DNA from: a virus | DNA length: 28,261 nucleotides | Reading direction: 5' to 3' (one strand) | Virus record (IMG/VR): IMGVR_UViG_3300042516_000113 | Coordinates: 1-28,261 of that record | Shown: positions 1-8,615 of the stretch, piece by piece | How positions within the stretch are numbered: position 1 is the first letter of the stretch | Layout of the letters: each line of letters begins with the position of its first letter | Made by a program: the position numbers and the translations under genes | The notes under the pieces: model-generated | The model's database searches: none | What the model was told of the DNA's origin: nothing | Seen by the model: the letters and a program-made list of their open reading frames with translations, nothing else

Positions 1-1042
1 TAACAATCTTGGCTTCGACGAGTAATTTCATCAAGTCAAACACCTTGGCTATTTCCATAGGATCGTTGTTGCTGAAGAACTTTAATACTCTTTGTTTTCT
101 TTCACGAACTGCTTGCTTACCAGCTTCAGTTTTCTTTGAGTCTTCATCTTTCTGAAACTTGTCGGTGATGAACTGAACTAGACCACGAACGTGAGATGCG
201 CCATTATCAATAATAGGTTGACCCATTCTAATCTTGCTGTTGTTAAAAGTCTTAGTCATAATCAGCAGTTCTTCATCATTAGCAAAGCCATTTAGAATAG
301 CTGGCTTGATAGTTTGGAATAATGTACCAGCCCTAGAAAGAACCTTTGTAACTTCTTCGGTTTCAGTTTGCGTCATGGTAGCTGTACCCGTCACATCGCG
401 ATAGGTCGCGTCATCGAACCAGACATTTTTGCTTGCTTTTAATTTACTTTTAATGTTCTTACCGAAGCTGGCTTTCATTGTTTCAAAAGAACTGCCAGTA
501 TAAGTTGTGTGCCAGACGATTCCCATCTTGGCACTCTGAATCTGTTTAGCTAATTTAGTTTTGGTAGGAACTGCGTAGACGATAGTGTTTGGGTGAAACG
601 TCACACAAGATTCACCGCCAATTTCCTGCGTTCTTAAGTCAGACTGAGTAAACATTAGGTCACCTTGAATGACACCCTTGATACCCAACTCGGGTAGATA
701 TTTCAAGCATATTGCAAGTTTATCAGCTAGGTCGCCAGATGTATCAGCGCGTACCTCTTTCTCAGTCTTGTATACTTTTGGGTTCTTGTTGAAGATACCT
801 TTCTTGGCTACAAAGAACTTACCATCACGGGGATCGATTCCAGCGAAGACGGCAGGTGCACCATCCCACTTCACAGTGGTGTTTAGTTTTACGTTGCTAT
901 TACCAGCAAGCATGTCGCGTAGTGACTGAAGAAAGTTAATTGATTGTCTTGCTCCATCTACGCCACCATTAAGCACATTATCTTCAAGGTGCTCCATGTG
1001 GGTATTCTTTGCTTCAACCAGATACTTGTTAAATCCTATCAT
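1..1042 (-). CDS. KxDG-motif nucleotidyltransferase-like protein (DUF6267-like), 3' end cut by window
   Basis: The 347 visible residues run off the left edge without a stop. The start is the ATG at 1042, preceded by AAAAGGA. Seen: K58-W-D60-G61 in the context TTVKWDGAPAVFAG, then a GKFFVAKKG strand, an acidic site in VIQGD128LMF, the strand NTIVYAVP, K172-MGIVWH, and a lysine-rich KASFGKNIKSKLKAS. This order resembles motifs I, III, IIIa, IV and V of the DNA/RNA ligase and capping-enzyme superfamily, where the KxDG lysine carries AMP or GMP. From memory it matches a conserved T4-like phage family of unknown function (DUF6267), including the phrase WFDDATYRDV. Motif IV is not canonical (no EG), so catalysis is inferred only. 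It lies downstream of thyX behind a strong hairpin. Confidence 0.72.
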   Translation of the reverse strand, partial: MIGFNKYLVEAKNTHMEHLEDNVLNGGVDGARQSINFLQSLRDMLAGNSNVKLNTTVKWDGAPAVFAGIDPRDGKFFVAKKGIFNKNPKVYKTEKEVRADTSGDLADKLAICLKYLPELGIKGVIQGDLMFTQSDLRTQEIGGESCVTFHPNTIVYAVPTKTKLAKQIQSAKMGIVWHTTYTGSSFETMKASFGKNIKSKLKASKNVWFDDATYRDVTGTATMTQTETEEVTKVLSRAGTLFQTIKPAILNGFANDEELLIMTKTFNNSKIRMGQPIIDNGASHVRGLVQFITDKFQKDEDSKKTEAGKQAVRERKQRVLKFFSNNDPMEIAKVFDLMKLLVEAKIV

Positions 1043-1075
1043 AAAAGTTCCTTTTAATCTGATCTATTTAGGTAA

Positions 1076-1097
1076 AAAGGGAGCCGAAGCTCCCTTT
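1076..1097 (-). terminator. UUCG-tetraloop intrinsic terminator after thyX
   Basis: On the minus strand a 9-bp perfect stem AAAGGGAGC/GCTCCCTTT is closed by a TTCG tetraloop (1085-1088). The stem ends in T residues and two more T follow. It starts 1 nt past the thyX stop codon. The C(UUCG)G loop is typical of T4-type stem-loops and terminators. Confidence 0.8.
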
Positions 1098-1098
1098 G

Positions 1099-1983
1099 TT
1101 ATTTCTTATATTGCCAACAAGTGTGGTCTTCAATTAGTTGCCTGTGCTGTATCCACTGTCGGAAGTTTCCTGACCAAGCATTACCTTTATTATCAAACCC
1201 AGTAGTTCCTTTCACCTGAACATCACCAGCCATACCATAAGTCAGCGGTGTTGCTTGGTGCTCAAACGGCGAAGCATGCACTGGTTTTGATTCAACCAGA
1301 CGCTGAAAGATATCGCGAGCCTTTTCAAGCGAATCATCTAGTCTGCGGTAGGATACCTGAGCGCAACAAGAAGACGAGATAGCCAGCGCGTCTTCTAGGG
1401 TATCTTCTGAATCAAACGACCACTTACCGTCAGCGTAGTAAGGAACATGCCATTCGTTAGCACCAAGGTTCTGAATATTGCTGTTGTTATATTCTTCCCA
1501 CATAACTTTGGCTAGTTCGTGAATCTCTGGTTGTGCGTCAGGGTGATTGCGTAGCCAGAAGAAATTGTCAAACTCAGTAGCAGTACAAACAACTTTAATC
1601 ATAGTAAATGGTTCAAGGATGCGATTCACTAGCTGTTTGTGATATCCAGCAAACGCATAACGATTAGCATATTCAACCGCAGACTTCATAGCCTGCAACC
1701 AAATCATCGTTCCTTCTTCTGCGCTCAGTTCTTCCTTCGCGCTCATTCCTGGCTGGTTCTTGCCCCAGTGAATGGGTTTGGCTGTGTTTGATTCAACCAA
1801 GTCAATCATTTTACTTACTGGGATTGCGCGCGACGATGCAGCATTGCGCGAGAACAGACGATGTGTCATAAACTCAGCGTGGATGAACCGAGGATACTCA
1901 AGTTCAAATGTGGTGAGTCTCACGCCATCAGGTGAGATAGAGTCAGCAATAACTTTTGCTGAGATGTTTCCTTTGCCAATCAT
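1099..1983 (-). CDS. thyX: Flavin-dependent thymidylate synthase ThyX
   Basis: Makes dTMP from dUMP using methylene-tetrahydrofolate, FAD and NAD(P)H, in the cytoplasm. The 294 residues contain the ThyX signature in the variant form T40-H41-R42-LF-S45-RN-AA-S50-S51-R52 (family RHRxxSxNxxSxR), preceded by FIHAEFM. The family C-terminal element SPFEHQATPL is also present. The start ATG at 1983 has GGAGAA 4 nt upstream. No classical ThyA or dCMP hydroxymethylase is visible in the window, so the nucleotide precursor here would be ordinary thymidine. That fits any base modification being made after polymerisation. A terminator-like hairpin lies just upstream (2002-2021). Confidence 0.93.
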   Translation of the reverse strand: MIGKGNISAKVIADSISPDGVRLTTFELEYPRFIHAEFMTHRLFSRNAASSRAIPVSKMIDLVESNTAKPIHWGKNQPGMSAKEELSAEEGTMIWLQAMKSAVEYANRYAFAGYHKQLVNRILEPFTMIKVVCTATEFDNFFWLRNHPDAQPEIHELAKVMWEEYNNSNIQNLGANEWHVPYYADGKWSFDSEDTLEDALAISSSCCAQVSYRRLDDSLEKARDIFQRLVESKPVHASPFEHQATPLTYGMAGDVQVKGTTGFDNKGNAWSGNFRQWIQHRQLIEDHTCWQYKK

Positions 1984-1992
1984 AATTTCTCC

Positions 1993-2021
1993 AAAAAAAG
2001 AGAGCCATCCGAAGATGGCTC
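1993..2021 (-). terminator. UUCG-tetraloop terminator between the AAA+ gene and thyX
   Basis: Minus strand: stem GAGCCATC/GATGGCTC (2014-2021 with 2002-2009), TTCG loop, then TC and seven T residues (1999-1993). The thyX ribosome-binding site GGAGAA follows directly, so thyX needs readthrough or an unseen promoter. Confidence 0.85.
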
Positions 2022-2044
2022 AAGTACCACTACCAATTATTTAG

Positions 2045-3241
2045 TTAGAAAGCAATAGCGTCTTCTGCGGTTTCAACTTTGGCTTCAGTCGCATCAGGCT
2101 TGCGCTTGCTGGTGGTCGGATCGATCTTGGTGTAAAGGTCAAGCCAGCTGTCACGAGTGTCAGTATCGAAGCGAGCAACGCACAGCTTGATAGCTTTCAG
2201 TCGGTCTTTGAACATCACATACGCACGAGCGATATGAAGCAGACGACGAGTAGACATGGTTTCGTTAGCACCACCGTCATCGAAAGTCTTACGGATAGTT
2301 TCAGCCCAGTCGGTCAGATAGCCGACGAACTCTTCTTGCTTGTCACCAAGGGTGTCAAGGAATTCTTGAGTCAGGATGTTGGCTTCAGTTTTCTTGGTCG
2401 GGTATTCCTGCTCCATGGTGATAGAGAAACGCTCAAGGAATGCTTCGTTCAGGAATTGAGTACCAACGAAACGACCGTCTTCCGAACCTTTACCTTTGGT
2501 GTTCGCAGTAGCGATGACGTTGAATCCAGGAACAGGATACACCATCTCACCAGTCTTCTTGTTAAGGAACGGTTTACCCTCGAGGATAGATTGCAGGGCA
2601 GTAAAACCTTGCGCGGTTGCGTAGTCAACTTCGTCGAGCAACAGGATGGCACCACGTTTGGCAGCAGTGATAACAACACCCTCTTCGAAGATAACGTTGC
2701 CATCGACCAGCGTCTTGTCGCCGAGCAGGTCAGACTCGTCGGTCAGCGGAGTGAAGTTGACGCGATACATTTCGCGCTTCAGTTCGGCGCAGATTTGCTC
2801 GACCATCGCGGTCTTACCATTACCAGATTGACCAGTAATAAAGACAGGATAGAACATGTTGGAGTCAATGATACGTTTCAGGTCAGCGTAGTGACCGAAC
2901 TTGACGTAGTTCTTGTTCTTCTGAGGAACGTTGGTGTCAAAAGTATTAGAAGCGACACGACGTTCAGTGTGAACGATATTCTCAACGACAGGAGCAGTCA
3001 CTTTGACTTTGGGTTGTTTCGTCATGTTGACTTTCACAGGCTGAGAGTTGTTGACAGCGAGGTGCATACTCGGAAGAGCATACATACCGTTGCTGACACG
3101 ATTAGATTTGTTGACAACAACAAATCCATAGGAACGACCGCACTCTTTCTCAACTTCGATGAGTTGTTTGCGAGAGAGGACAGCTTCTCCTGGGAACATG
3201 CGATTCGCACATTCGATAAATTCAATTTGATTCGGACGCAT
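2045..3241 (-). CDS. MoxR-type AAA+ ATPase
   Basis: 398 residues. Walker A is GQSGNGKT (137-144) and Walker B is LLLDEVD (D203-E204); a sensor-type stretch VIATANTKG follows. The layout matches MoxR/NorQ AAA+ ATPases, which remodel client complexes together with VWA-domain partners. A VWA protein is encoded two genes upstream in the same direction. The first ~110 residues precede the AAA+ module and are not recognised. I chose the ATG at 3241 (MRPNQIEF), with AAGGA 7 nt upstream. In-frame starts further out (3277, 3337) lie at or before the expected transcription start of the promoter at 3288-3316. Client unknown. Confidence 0.85.
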   Translation of the reverse strand: MRPNQIEFIECANRMFPGEAVLSRKQLIEVEKECGRSYGFVVVNKSNRVSNGMYALPSMHLAVNNSQPVKVNMTKQPKVKVTAPVVENIVHTERRVASNTFDTNVPQKNKNYVKFGHYADLKRIIDSNMFYPVFITGQSGNGKTAMVEQICAELKREMYRVNFTPLTDESDLLGDKTLVDGNVIFEEGVVITAAKRGAILLLDEVDYATAQGFTALQSILEGKPFLNKKTGEMVYPVPGFNVIATANTKGKGSEDGRFVGTQFLNEAFLERFSITMEQEYPTKKTEANILTQEFLDTLGDKQEEFVGYLTDWAETIRKTFDDGGANETMSTRRLLHIARAYVMFKDRLKAIKLCVARFDTDTRDSWLDLYTKIDPTTSKRKPDATEAKVETAEDAIAF

Positions 3242-3287
3242 AATATATTCCTTCTTGGTGGTAGTGGTTTCTTTCATTCGTACAACT

Positions 3288-3316
3288 ATTATAACCTGAA
3301 ACAGTGTTGGTGTAAA
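3288..3316 (-). promoter_or_regulatory. Promoter of the AAA+ gene (box-associated class)
   Basis: Minus strand TTTACA (3316-3311), 17-bp spacer, TATAAT (3293-3288), giving a leader of about 40 nt to the ATG at 3241. Two tandem AAGTCATTGATTT boxes lie upstream at 3359-3397. Confidence 0.75.
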
Positions 3317-3352
3317 ATAATAAATGGGCGAATACACACAACATAATAAATC

Positions 3353-3397
3353 CTAATAAAATCAATGACTTAAAGTTCTAATGAAATCAATGACTTA
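3353..3397 (-). repeat. Two tandem copies of a box, 25-bp period
   Basis: On the plus strand CTAATRAAATCAATGACTTA occurs at 3353-3372 and 3378-3397 with one mismatch. Read on the minus strand each contains TAAGTCATTGATTT. The same core occurs at 6085-6098, 6147-6160 and 21983-21996, always between a gene end and a promoter. Confidence 0.75.
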
Positions 3398-3413
3398 GCA
3401 GGGTGCGGCTCTG

Positions 3414-3863
3414 TCAGATATCCCAGAACAAGCGGTTCAGACAGTATTGATATCCGTATGCTTCAACTTCCCATGGCTGAAGAAAATACTCAAACTCCTT
3501 CAGGTCATAGTCCTTTCTTCCGTATTTTGCTACACGATAGTTTTTGATTACAAGTTTGCCAGTTGCGAACTGCCAAGCATGAGTCAATTCGTGGAATAAG
3601 ATTTCTGTATATTGTTGCGGAGTCAAGTCTTTCTTAAACATCTTCTGGTTTACTTCAATGCTAAACTCTTCTGGTTTAGTACCGTGGTCTGGGATGTGCG
3701 GATCGCACCACGCTTCCGCATGAGTGTTACTTGATACAAACTCAACATGAACGTGACCGAACGTAAACTTCTTATCAGAAGGAATATTGTCTACGAAAAA
3801 CTTGACTGCTTTCCTAGTGTATGGTTTTAGTTTCTTTGGTACTTTACAAGATGTGATTCGCAT
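3414..3863 (-). CDS. Small SprT-like zinc metallopeptidase
   Basis: 149 residues with an HExxH site, H91-E92-L-T-H95, followed after a loop by PWEVEAYGYQY, which offers a third zinc ligand (E132 or E134). This resembles minimal SprT/DUF45-type gluzincin domains; no substrate-binding domain is attached. The start ATG at 3863 has AAGGA 6 nt upstream and lies 8 nt after the stop of the VWA gene, so the two are probably co-transcribed. It sits between the VWA protein and the AAA+ ATPase. Target and activity are not known, and the SprT assignment rests on the motif and helix context only. Confidence 0.65.
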   Translation of the reverse strand: MRITSCKVPKKLKPYTRKAVKFFVDNIPSDKKFTFGHVHVEFVSSNTHAEAWCDPHIPDHGTKPEEFSIEVNQKMFKKDLTPQQYTEILFHELTHAWQFATGKLVIKNYRVAKYGRKDYDLKEFEYFLQPWEVEAYGYQYCLNRLFWDI

Positions 3864-3871
3864 GGTTATCC

Positions 3872-6013
3872 TTATACAATTTTAGCAGCGATGTCATCAA
3901 TGAATTTTGACAGAATGACGCGGTTATCTCGTTTAGATTGAGAATGCGAAGCAAAAGATTTTTTGATTTCTTTTACAATAGCTTCCTCGTTCTTAATAAT
4001 CTTTTGTTTCTTCGGAGGAACAGGTGCAGTCGGATCGTATTCCTGCTCTTTACCACCGACGACATAATCATCAAAGTCAAAATCCCATTCGTCGTTGACA
4101 ACAATATTCTTGTTAGACACGAGGAAGAAACGGTCAGCGCGGAACGTTTTGGTTTTATGAATTACAGCAAACCCATTCTTGAGTTTGGCGGAGTAGTCAC
4201 CGCTCCACTGACGCGCAGTGTTTAAGACAGAGCGAGTGTCGGAGATGTAATAACCGATAATGTTTACACGACCATGATTGCGGTCACGAATCAAATCAAA
4301 ACCCAGATGCGTTTCACAGTTGCGGTCGTGAGCAGTTCGATAGGTGACACCAGTTTTTGGATCAAAGATGTGATACGAACTACCCCACCACAGATTGCGA
4401 TTGCTACCAGATTCACCATCAGTCAGAACAATGACGTTGGTGACTTCAGATTTGTGCTTGGCGCGGAACTGCTTCACATACTCAGAGGTGATAAACAACG
4501 CAGCATTCAGCGGAGTACCGTTGAGATGGAAACAACTAAAGTCACCATCACGAATAACGCTGTCGCGCGGAAGCCAACTATATTTGACTTGCATGTCGTT
4601 GTCCCAGTAGTTGGCACCCTCGTACACAGAGATTGCATAGAAGTTAGCGACGTGTTGTTTGAATTCAGAAGCAGTAGATTCAGAAGACAGCATCTCAAAC
4701 ATAGTCACATTATTATGTACACCATAGTCGCCTTCTTGCTCTTGCGGTTTACCAGTTGAGAAACTAGGAATGCGATTAGCGAAGATCTGAACCGAGAACG
4801 GAATACCAACCTTGCGACAGAACATAGCGAGGTTGATAGTTTGAATGACAGTGTCAATCAACTGGTTGCTCATAGAGCCAGACCAGTCAACAATCATTAC
4901 CATCGAGTGGTTCTTACCTTTGTGTTCGATAATGTTGCGACGGAAGATGTCGTCTGACAACTGATACTTGGAAAGTTTCTTCATATCAAGACGACCAGAT
5001 TTAGAATACTGAGTGCGAGCATACGAAGTTGCGCGTTTCTTGGACTCAAATTCCTTCACCATCGTATTCACGATGACAGTTTGTTGAGCCAACATTTCGT
5101 TGGTGGCATTGTTGATGCCAGAAATAAGGTTAGAAAATGCGTGGTTGAGAACTGCATGCGATTGTTTAGCAGGAATCACCCAGTCTTTCAGGTTCACATT
5201 ACCAACTTTCATAAAGGTATCTTTGTTACCTTTCTGTGCTGCGTTGTTCTCAAGGTTAAACATGCGTTCGCGGTATTCTTTATCAGTGACAGAACTGATA
5301 CCATCAACTGATGCATCTTTACCAGTAGCTTCGTTCGTATCTTCGTCTTCTGACTCAATTCCGTCACCACTGCCTTTGCTTTCTTTAGCACCACCAGAAA
5401 CTTCCTGCATCAGCATTTCAGTTTCGTTGGTCTGAGCCTGTTCCTTAGCGTATGCGTACAGTTCACGAGCAATGCGTTCAACATCTTCCCAAGTTTCAGC
5501 TTGGTCGATTTTGAATAGCCAGTCGCGCTCTTCGTCGTTGAACGGAACGTGCACGAGCGAGCCAAGTTTGTAGTAGATATTGATGCGGTCAATAAGCGAA
5601 GCAGTATTGACATCGACGTTGTGTTTCTTTATGCCAAAGAAGTCGTCTTCGTTCAGGCGACCATAACCCTCGCGGAAAGTGTTAGATGCGCCAGCGAAAC
5701 GACGCTTGATAGTTTTCTCAATGCGAGCATCTTCGATGATATTGAGATAGCCTTTAAGGTTCGGGTCATTAACAACCGCAGTGTGCCAGCCATCAGCTGG
5801 AGTATAGAGCGCATGCGCCATCTCGTGAATAGTCAGCAGGTCATAAACTTCCTCGCTGGTTTTCCAGATTGGCATATACATCGTGCGCGTCTTCGGATCG
5901 AAAGACGCAGTAGCGAAATCGGGCGAGCGGACAATGTTGATATTCTCGGTCGCAATTAGACGCGCGAGATATTCTTTGGATGAGTTGTATTCGTAAAACG
6001 ATTGTTCGGACAT
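3872..6013 (-). CDS. VWA-domain protein with HExxH N-terminus (CobT-like)
   Basis: 713 residues. The N-terminal part carries H63-E-M-A-H67 followed by an IIEDARIEK segment, a zincin-like arrangement. A glycine/acidic low-complexity linker (around residues 210-245) follows. The VWA domain has the MIDAS motif D376-W-S378-G-S380 and a later LTDGESG. Phage proteins of this shape are often annotated CobT-like because cobaltochelatase CobT has the same VWA fold and a MoxR-type partner. The AAA+ partner is two genes downstream. The start at 6013 (MSEQSF) has AAAGGAG 8 nt upstream; the TTG-initiated extension to 6037 would precede the transcription start. A role in cobalamin synthesis is unlikely. 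Confidence 0.8.
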   Translation of the reverse strand: MSEQSFYEYNSSKEYLARLIATENINIVRSPDFATASFDPKTRTMYMPIWKTSEEVYDLLTIHEMAHALYTPADGWHTAVVNDPNLKGYLNIIEDARIEKTIKRRFAGASNTFREGYGRLNEDDFFGIKKHNVDVNTASLIDRINIYYKLGSLVHVPFNDEERDWLFKIDQAETWEDVERIARELYAYAKEQAQTNETEMLMQEVSGGAKESKGSGDGIESEDEDTNEATGKDASVDGISSVTDKEYRERMFNLENNAAQKGNKDTFMKVGNVNLKDWVIPAKQSHAVLNHAFSNLISGINNATNEMLAQQTVIVNTMVKEFESKKRATSYARTQYSKSGRLDMKKLSKYQLSDDIFRRNIIEHKGKNHSMVMIVDWSGSMSNQLIDTVIQTINLAMFCRKVGIPFSVQIFANRIPSFSTGKPQEQEGDYGVHNNVTMFEMLSSESTASEFKQHVANFYAISVYEGANYWDNDMQVKYSWLPRDSVIRDGDFSCFHLNGTPLNAALFITSEYVKQFRAKHKSEVTNVIVLTDGESGSNRNLWWGSSYHIFDPKTGVTYRTAHDRNCETHLGFDLIRDRNHGRVNIIGYYISDTRSVLNTARQWSGDYSAKLKNGFAVIHKTKTFRADRFFLVSNKNIVVNDEWDFDFDDYVVGGKEQEYDPTAPVPPKKQKIIKNEEAIVKEIKKSFASHSQSKRDNRVILSKFIDDIAAKIV

Positions 6014-6039
6014 AAGCGATACTCCTTTCAGATACAACT

Positions 6040-6068
6040 ATTATACCGCGAAACGCACACTGAATAAA
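6040..6068 (-). promoter_or_regulatory. Promoter of the VWA/SprT-like operon
   Basis: Minus strand TTTATT (6068-6063), 17-bp spacer, TATAAT (6045-6040). The predicted start is near 6033, followed by the AAAGGAG site. The -35 hexamer lies just downstream of the terminator hairpin at 6077-6105. Confidence 0.7.
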
Positions 6069-6070
6069 AC

Positions 6071-6105
6071 AATAAAACCCTTACAAATCAACGACTTGCA
6101 AGGGT
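6071..6105 (-). terminator. Terminator downstream of gp41
   Basis: Minus-strand RNA forms the 10-bp helix ACCCUUGCAA/UUGUAAGGGU with one G-U pair and a 9-nt loop, followed by UUUAUU. The plus-strand version has an A-C mismatch at the same position, so the structure favours minus-strand transcription. The 3' half contains the AAGTCGTTGATTT box. Confidence 0.7.
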
Positions 6106-6159
6106 CTTAAAATAGCTAGGAAAATCAGTGGGTTGAAAACCCTTATAAATCAAGGACTT
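6075..6159 (-). repeat. Two 23-bp direct repeats containing the AAGTCVTTGATTT box
   Basis: Repeats at 6075-6097 and 6137-6159 differ at two positions and are 62 bp apart. Both lie in the 150-bp gap between the gp41 stop and the VWA start. The outer copy can form a short UCCUU/AAGGG hairpin followed by UUUU on the minus strand. Confidence 0.65.
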
Positions 6160-6162
6160 ACA

Positions 6163-7548
6163 TTAGAACTGAAGTTCCTTGAATTTTCCTCTGTTTTCGC
6201 TAGTTTTCATTCTTGTTCCGAACTCACTATTATCGAACGCAGGTTTATCTTCTTCGTTGCTTAGAGATTGCGCTGATTGTTCAACATCATACAATCGCAT
6301 CTTCGCTCGGTCAACACCAACCACAAATCGTTTATGGAATGTAGGGTCATTATAACGATTCTTCAACTGCTTAATCATTAATTGACCAAGGGACTCTAGT
6401 TGCTCGGATGAAATCAAAGCGAACATCAAGTCAGCGGTCGCTGGCAAACCAAAAGACTCTGAAGTGTCTTCCAAGCCTACGTCGGTGTTGCTGTATCCAC
6501 CTCGCGTAGTTTGGGTCGCAGATACAACTGGTACATTAAATTCTACGGCGAGTCCGCGAAGTTCTTCAGCGATAGCCTTAATGTAAGTGTAGCTGTTGAC
6601 ATTGGCGCCAGACTTAATTCTGGACGAACAACAAATGTTAAGATAATCGATGTAAATAATATCTGGAACGAAGTTCTTCTTTAGACGAAGTTCGTTCAAC
6701 AAATGACGGAAATGTCCAGAGCCAGCCGAAGCGGTTGGGAACTCTTTGACGATAAGTTTACCAACAGTCTTTTGACGGACTCGGTCAACTTTCTTTTGAT
6801 AGGTGTCGCGTGGCAGCGATTCAAGATCTTGAATGTTCGTATCGAGCAAGTTTGCGTCAATCCTTTCAGCAATCTTCTCTTCTGCCATCTCCATAGTAAT
6901 ATAGAGTACATTCTTACCTTTAATCAGGTTAGCCGAAGCAAAGCTACACATAGCAAGGGACTTACCCACACCTGTACCAGCAAGAATGATGTTCAAGGTT
7001 TTCCTCGGAAGTCCACCTTTAGTGATACGATTCAAGTAATCTAAGTCAAATTCGATACGCTCTTCTCTACGATGATAAAAGTCAAAACGAGATTCATAAT
7101 CTTCAAGGAAGTCGTGACCGATGTTAGTGTCAAAGCTGACACCGAGAGCGTCCGAAAGAAGCTTCGGAATCGCGCCACGCGACGATTCGGTTTTGTCGTC
7201 CATAATTTTAATGGACTGCATAATCGCGTTATAGATTGCCTTATCCTGACAGAACTTCTCAGTTTTGTCAACCAGCCAATCCATTGTGTGTTCTTCGGTA
7301 GCCAAGTCGCCGATTAGTTTCTTGGCTTGCTCAAAGCGCACGCCATTTACTCCGTCTTTACCAGACAGGTCAATAGCCAACGCTTCCCGAGTAGGAAGCG
7401 TGTTGTATTTGTCGATGTATTCCTTTACGAGTTGATAGATAAGTCGCTGGGAATCATCTGCAAAGTATTCTTCTCGAACGAAGGGTAGAGCCTTGCGACT
7501 ATACTCTTCGTTGAATGCAAGATTCGACAGTATTAGTTGTTCAATCAT
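6163..7548 (-). CDS. 41: Replicative DNA helicase gp41 (DnaB family)
   Basis: 461 residues, close to T4 gp41 (475). It is the hexameric 5'-3' helicase that unwinds the fork and works with the gp61 primase. An N-terminal helical DnaB-type domain is followed by a RecA-like core with Walker A GTGVGKS (191-197), the strand VLYITMEM, Walker B IIYIDYLNIC, and VVSATQTTRGGY. The start ATG overlaps the uvsX stop by one base (TAATG), so the two genes are translationally linked. The last residues KELQF show no clamp-type tail. No gp61 primase is visible in the window. Confidence 0.95.
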   Translation of the reverse strand: MIEQLILSNLAFNEEYSRKALPFVREEYFADDSQRLIYQLVKEYIDKYNTLPTREALAIDLSGKDGVNGVRFEQAKKLIGDLATEEHTMDWLVDKTEKFCQDKAIYNAIMQSIKIMDDKTESSRGAIPKLLSDALGVSFDTNIGHDFLEDYESRFDFYHRREERIEFDLDYLNRITKGGLPRKTLNIILAGTGVGKSLAMCSFASANLIKGKNVLYITMEMAEEKIAERIDANLLDTNIQDLESLPRDTYQKKVDRVRQKTVGKLIVKEFPTASAGSGHFRHLLNELRLKKNFVPDIIYIDYLNICCSSRIKSGANVNSYTYIKAIAEELRGLAVEFNVPVVSATQTTRGGYSNTDVGLEDTSESFGLPATADLMFALISSEQLESLGQLMIKQLKNRYNDPTFHKRFVVGVDRAKMRLYDVEQSAQSLSNEEDKPAFDNSEFGTRMKTSENRGKFKELQF

Positions 7549-8615
7549 TAATCTTCAATTCCATCAAACACTTCGCTGACTTCATCATCACTCATGATGG
7601 ATCCGTTAGCAATCTGATAATTTTGTTTAATCCAGTCTTGGAAAGTAGGGTCGCCGAGTACTGGTAGCCAGAACTCTTTGGTATCTGTATCTTTGATACG
7701 GAATTTCTTTTCTTCAACTTCACCAGTTGTAGTATTGACGCGCGAGTACCAGCCATTGCTTGGCTTGACTACGTGACCTGATTCGGTTGCCATATCTAGC
7801 AGACCAGACCAAGTTGAGATACCACCATCAAACGAAACGGTCACTGGAATCTTCGACTTCTCACGAACATAGCGTGACTTCTCAACGTTGATGATGAAGT
7901 TGTAGCCAACCAAATCAGTACCATCTTTATCTTGCTGACGACCGACGATGTAGATATTCTGAGCGGAATAGTAGATACCTGTACCACCAGATACGATAGC
8001 TTTCGGGAACATGCCCTGTTCCATGTAAATATGATTGACAACAATCATCGGAATATCTTTCAGAGTCAGATGTGGTGTAACCATACGGAAGAACGACTTG
8101 AGTTGCTTGGCACGAGTCATGTCACCGACCGACTTACCATCAAGCGCATCTTCGACTTCTTTCTTAGAAGCAAGATTACCGATAGAGTCAACGACGATGA
8201 TAACTTTATCACCACGCTTCAATTCATTCATCTGTTGCATGACGTCAAACTTAATCTGTTCGATATCAGTAATAGGAGTATGCATCACGCGCGAAGTATC
8301 AATACCGAACGAATCAAAGTACGATTGCGGAGTACCGAACTCAGAATCGTAGAACAGCAACGCAGCATCAGGATATTTGTCCATGTAGGACTTTGCCATC
8401 AGCAAGGTGAACGCAGTTTTGAAGTGCTTAGATGGACCAGCCCAAACGGTCAGACCAGGAGTCATGCCACCATCAAGGCGACCAGACAACGCGACGTTGA
8501 TTGCTGGGATTTTGGTTGGAATCATATCCTTCTTAGAAAACAGAACTGAATCTGCTAGGATATTAGTTTCTTTAATAGTTGAATTTTTCTTTAGTTTTTC
8601 AAGCAATGCGGACAT
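7548..8615 (-). CDS. uvsX: UvsX recombinase (RecA/Rad51-like)
   Basis: 355 residues. It forms filaments on single-stranded DNA and carries out strand exchange for recombination-dependent replication. Walker A is G60-PSKHFK-T67, the phage-specific variant of GPSKSFKS in T4 UvsX. Walker B is VIIVVDSIGN, and an L2-like stretch contains VSGGTGIYYSAQ. The C-terminus is acidic (DDEVSEVFDGIED). The start ATG at 8615 has GAGAGG 6 nt upstream and has its own promoter at 8642-8670. Its mediator UvsY and partner helicase UvsW are at the right end of the window. Confidence 0.96.
   Translation of the reverse strand: MSALLEKLKKNSTIKETNILADSVLFSKKDMIPTKIPAINVALSGRLDGGMTPGLTVWAGPSKHFKTAFTLLMAKSYMDKYPDAALLFYDSEFGTPQSYFDSFGIDTSRVMHTPITDIEQIKFDVMQQMNELKRGDKVIIVVDSIGNLASKKEVEDALDGKSVGDMTRAKQLKSFFRMVTPHLTLKDIPMIVVNHIYMEQGMFPKAIVSGGTGIYYSAQNIYIVGRQQDKDGTDLVGYNFIINVEKSRYVREKSKIPVTVSFDGGISTWSGLLDMATESGHVVKPSNGWYSRVNTTTGEVEEKKFRIKDTDTKEFWLPVLGDPTFQDWIKQNYQIANGSIMSDDEVSEVFDGIED

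Noticed and set aside
3242-3337. A longer N-terminus for the AAA+ protein
   Set aside because: The extension would be translated across the promoter -35/-10 region. The ATG at 3241 has a good AAGGA site.
2234-3346. A 370-codon open frame on the plus strand
   Set aside because: It lies wholly opposite the AAA+ ATPase gene, whose Walker motifs are intact. Its translation has no recognisable domain and no ribosome-binding site; it is an antisense shadow.
6014-6037. A TTG start extending the VWA protein by eight residues
   Set aside because: The TTG lies before the predicted transcription start and lacks a ribosome-binding site; MSEQSF has AAAGGAG.
7932-8549. A 205-codon open frame on the plus strand
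   Set aside because: It is antisense to uvsX, which is unmistakable, and has no promoter or domain support.
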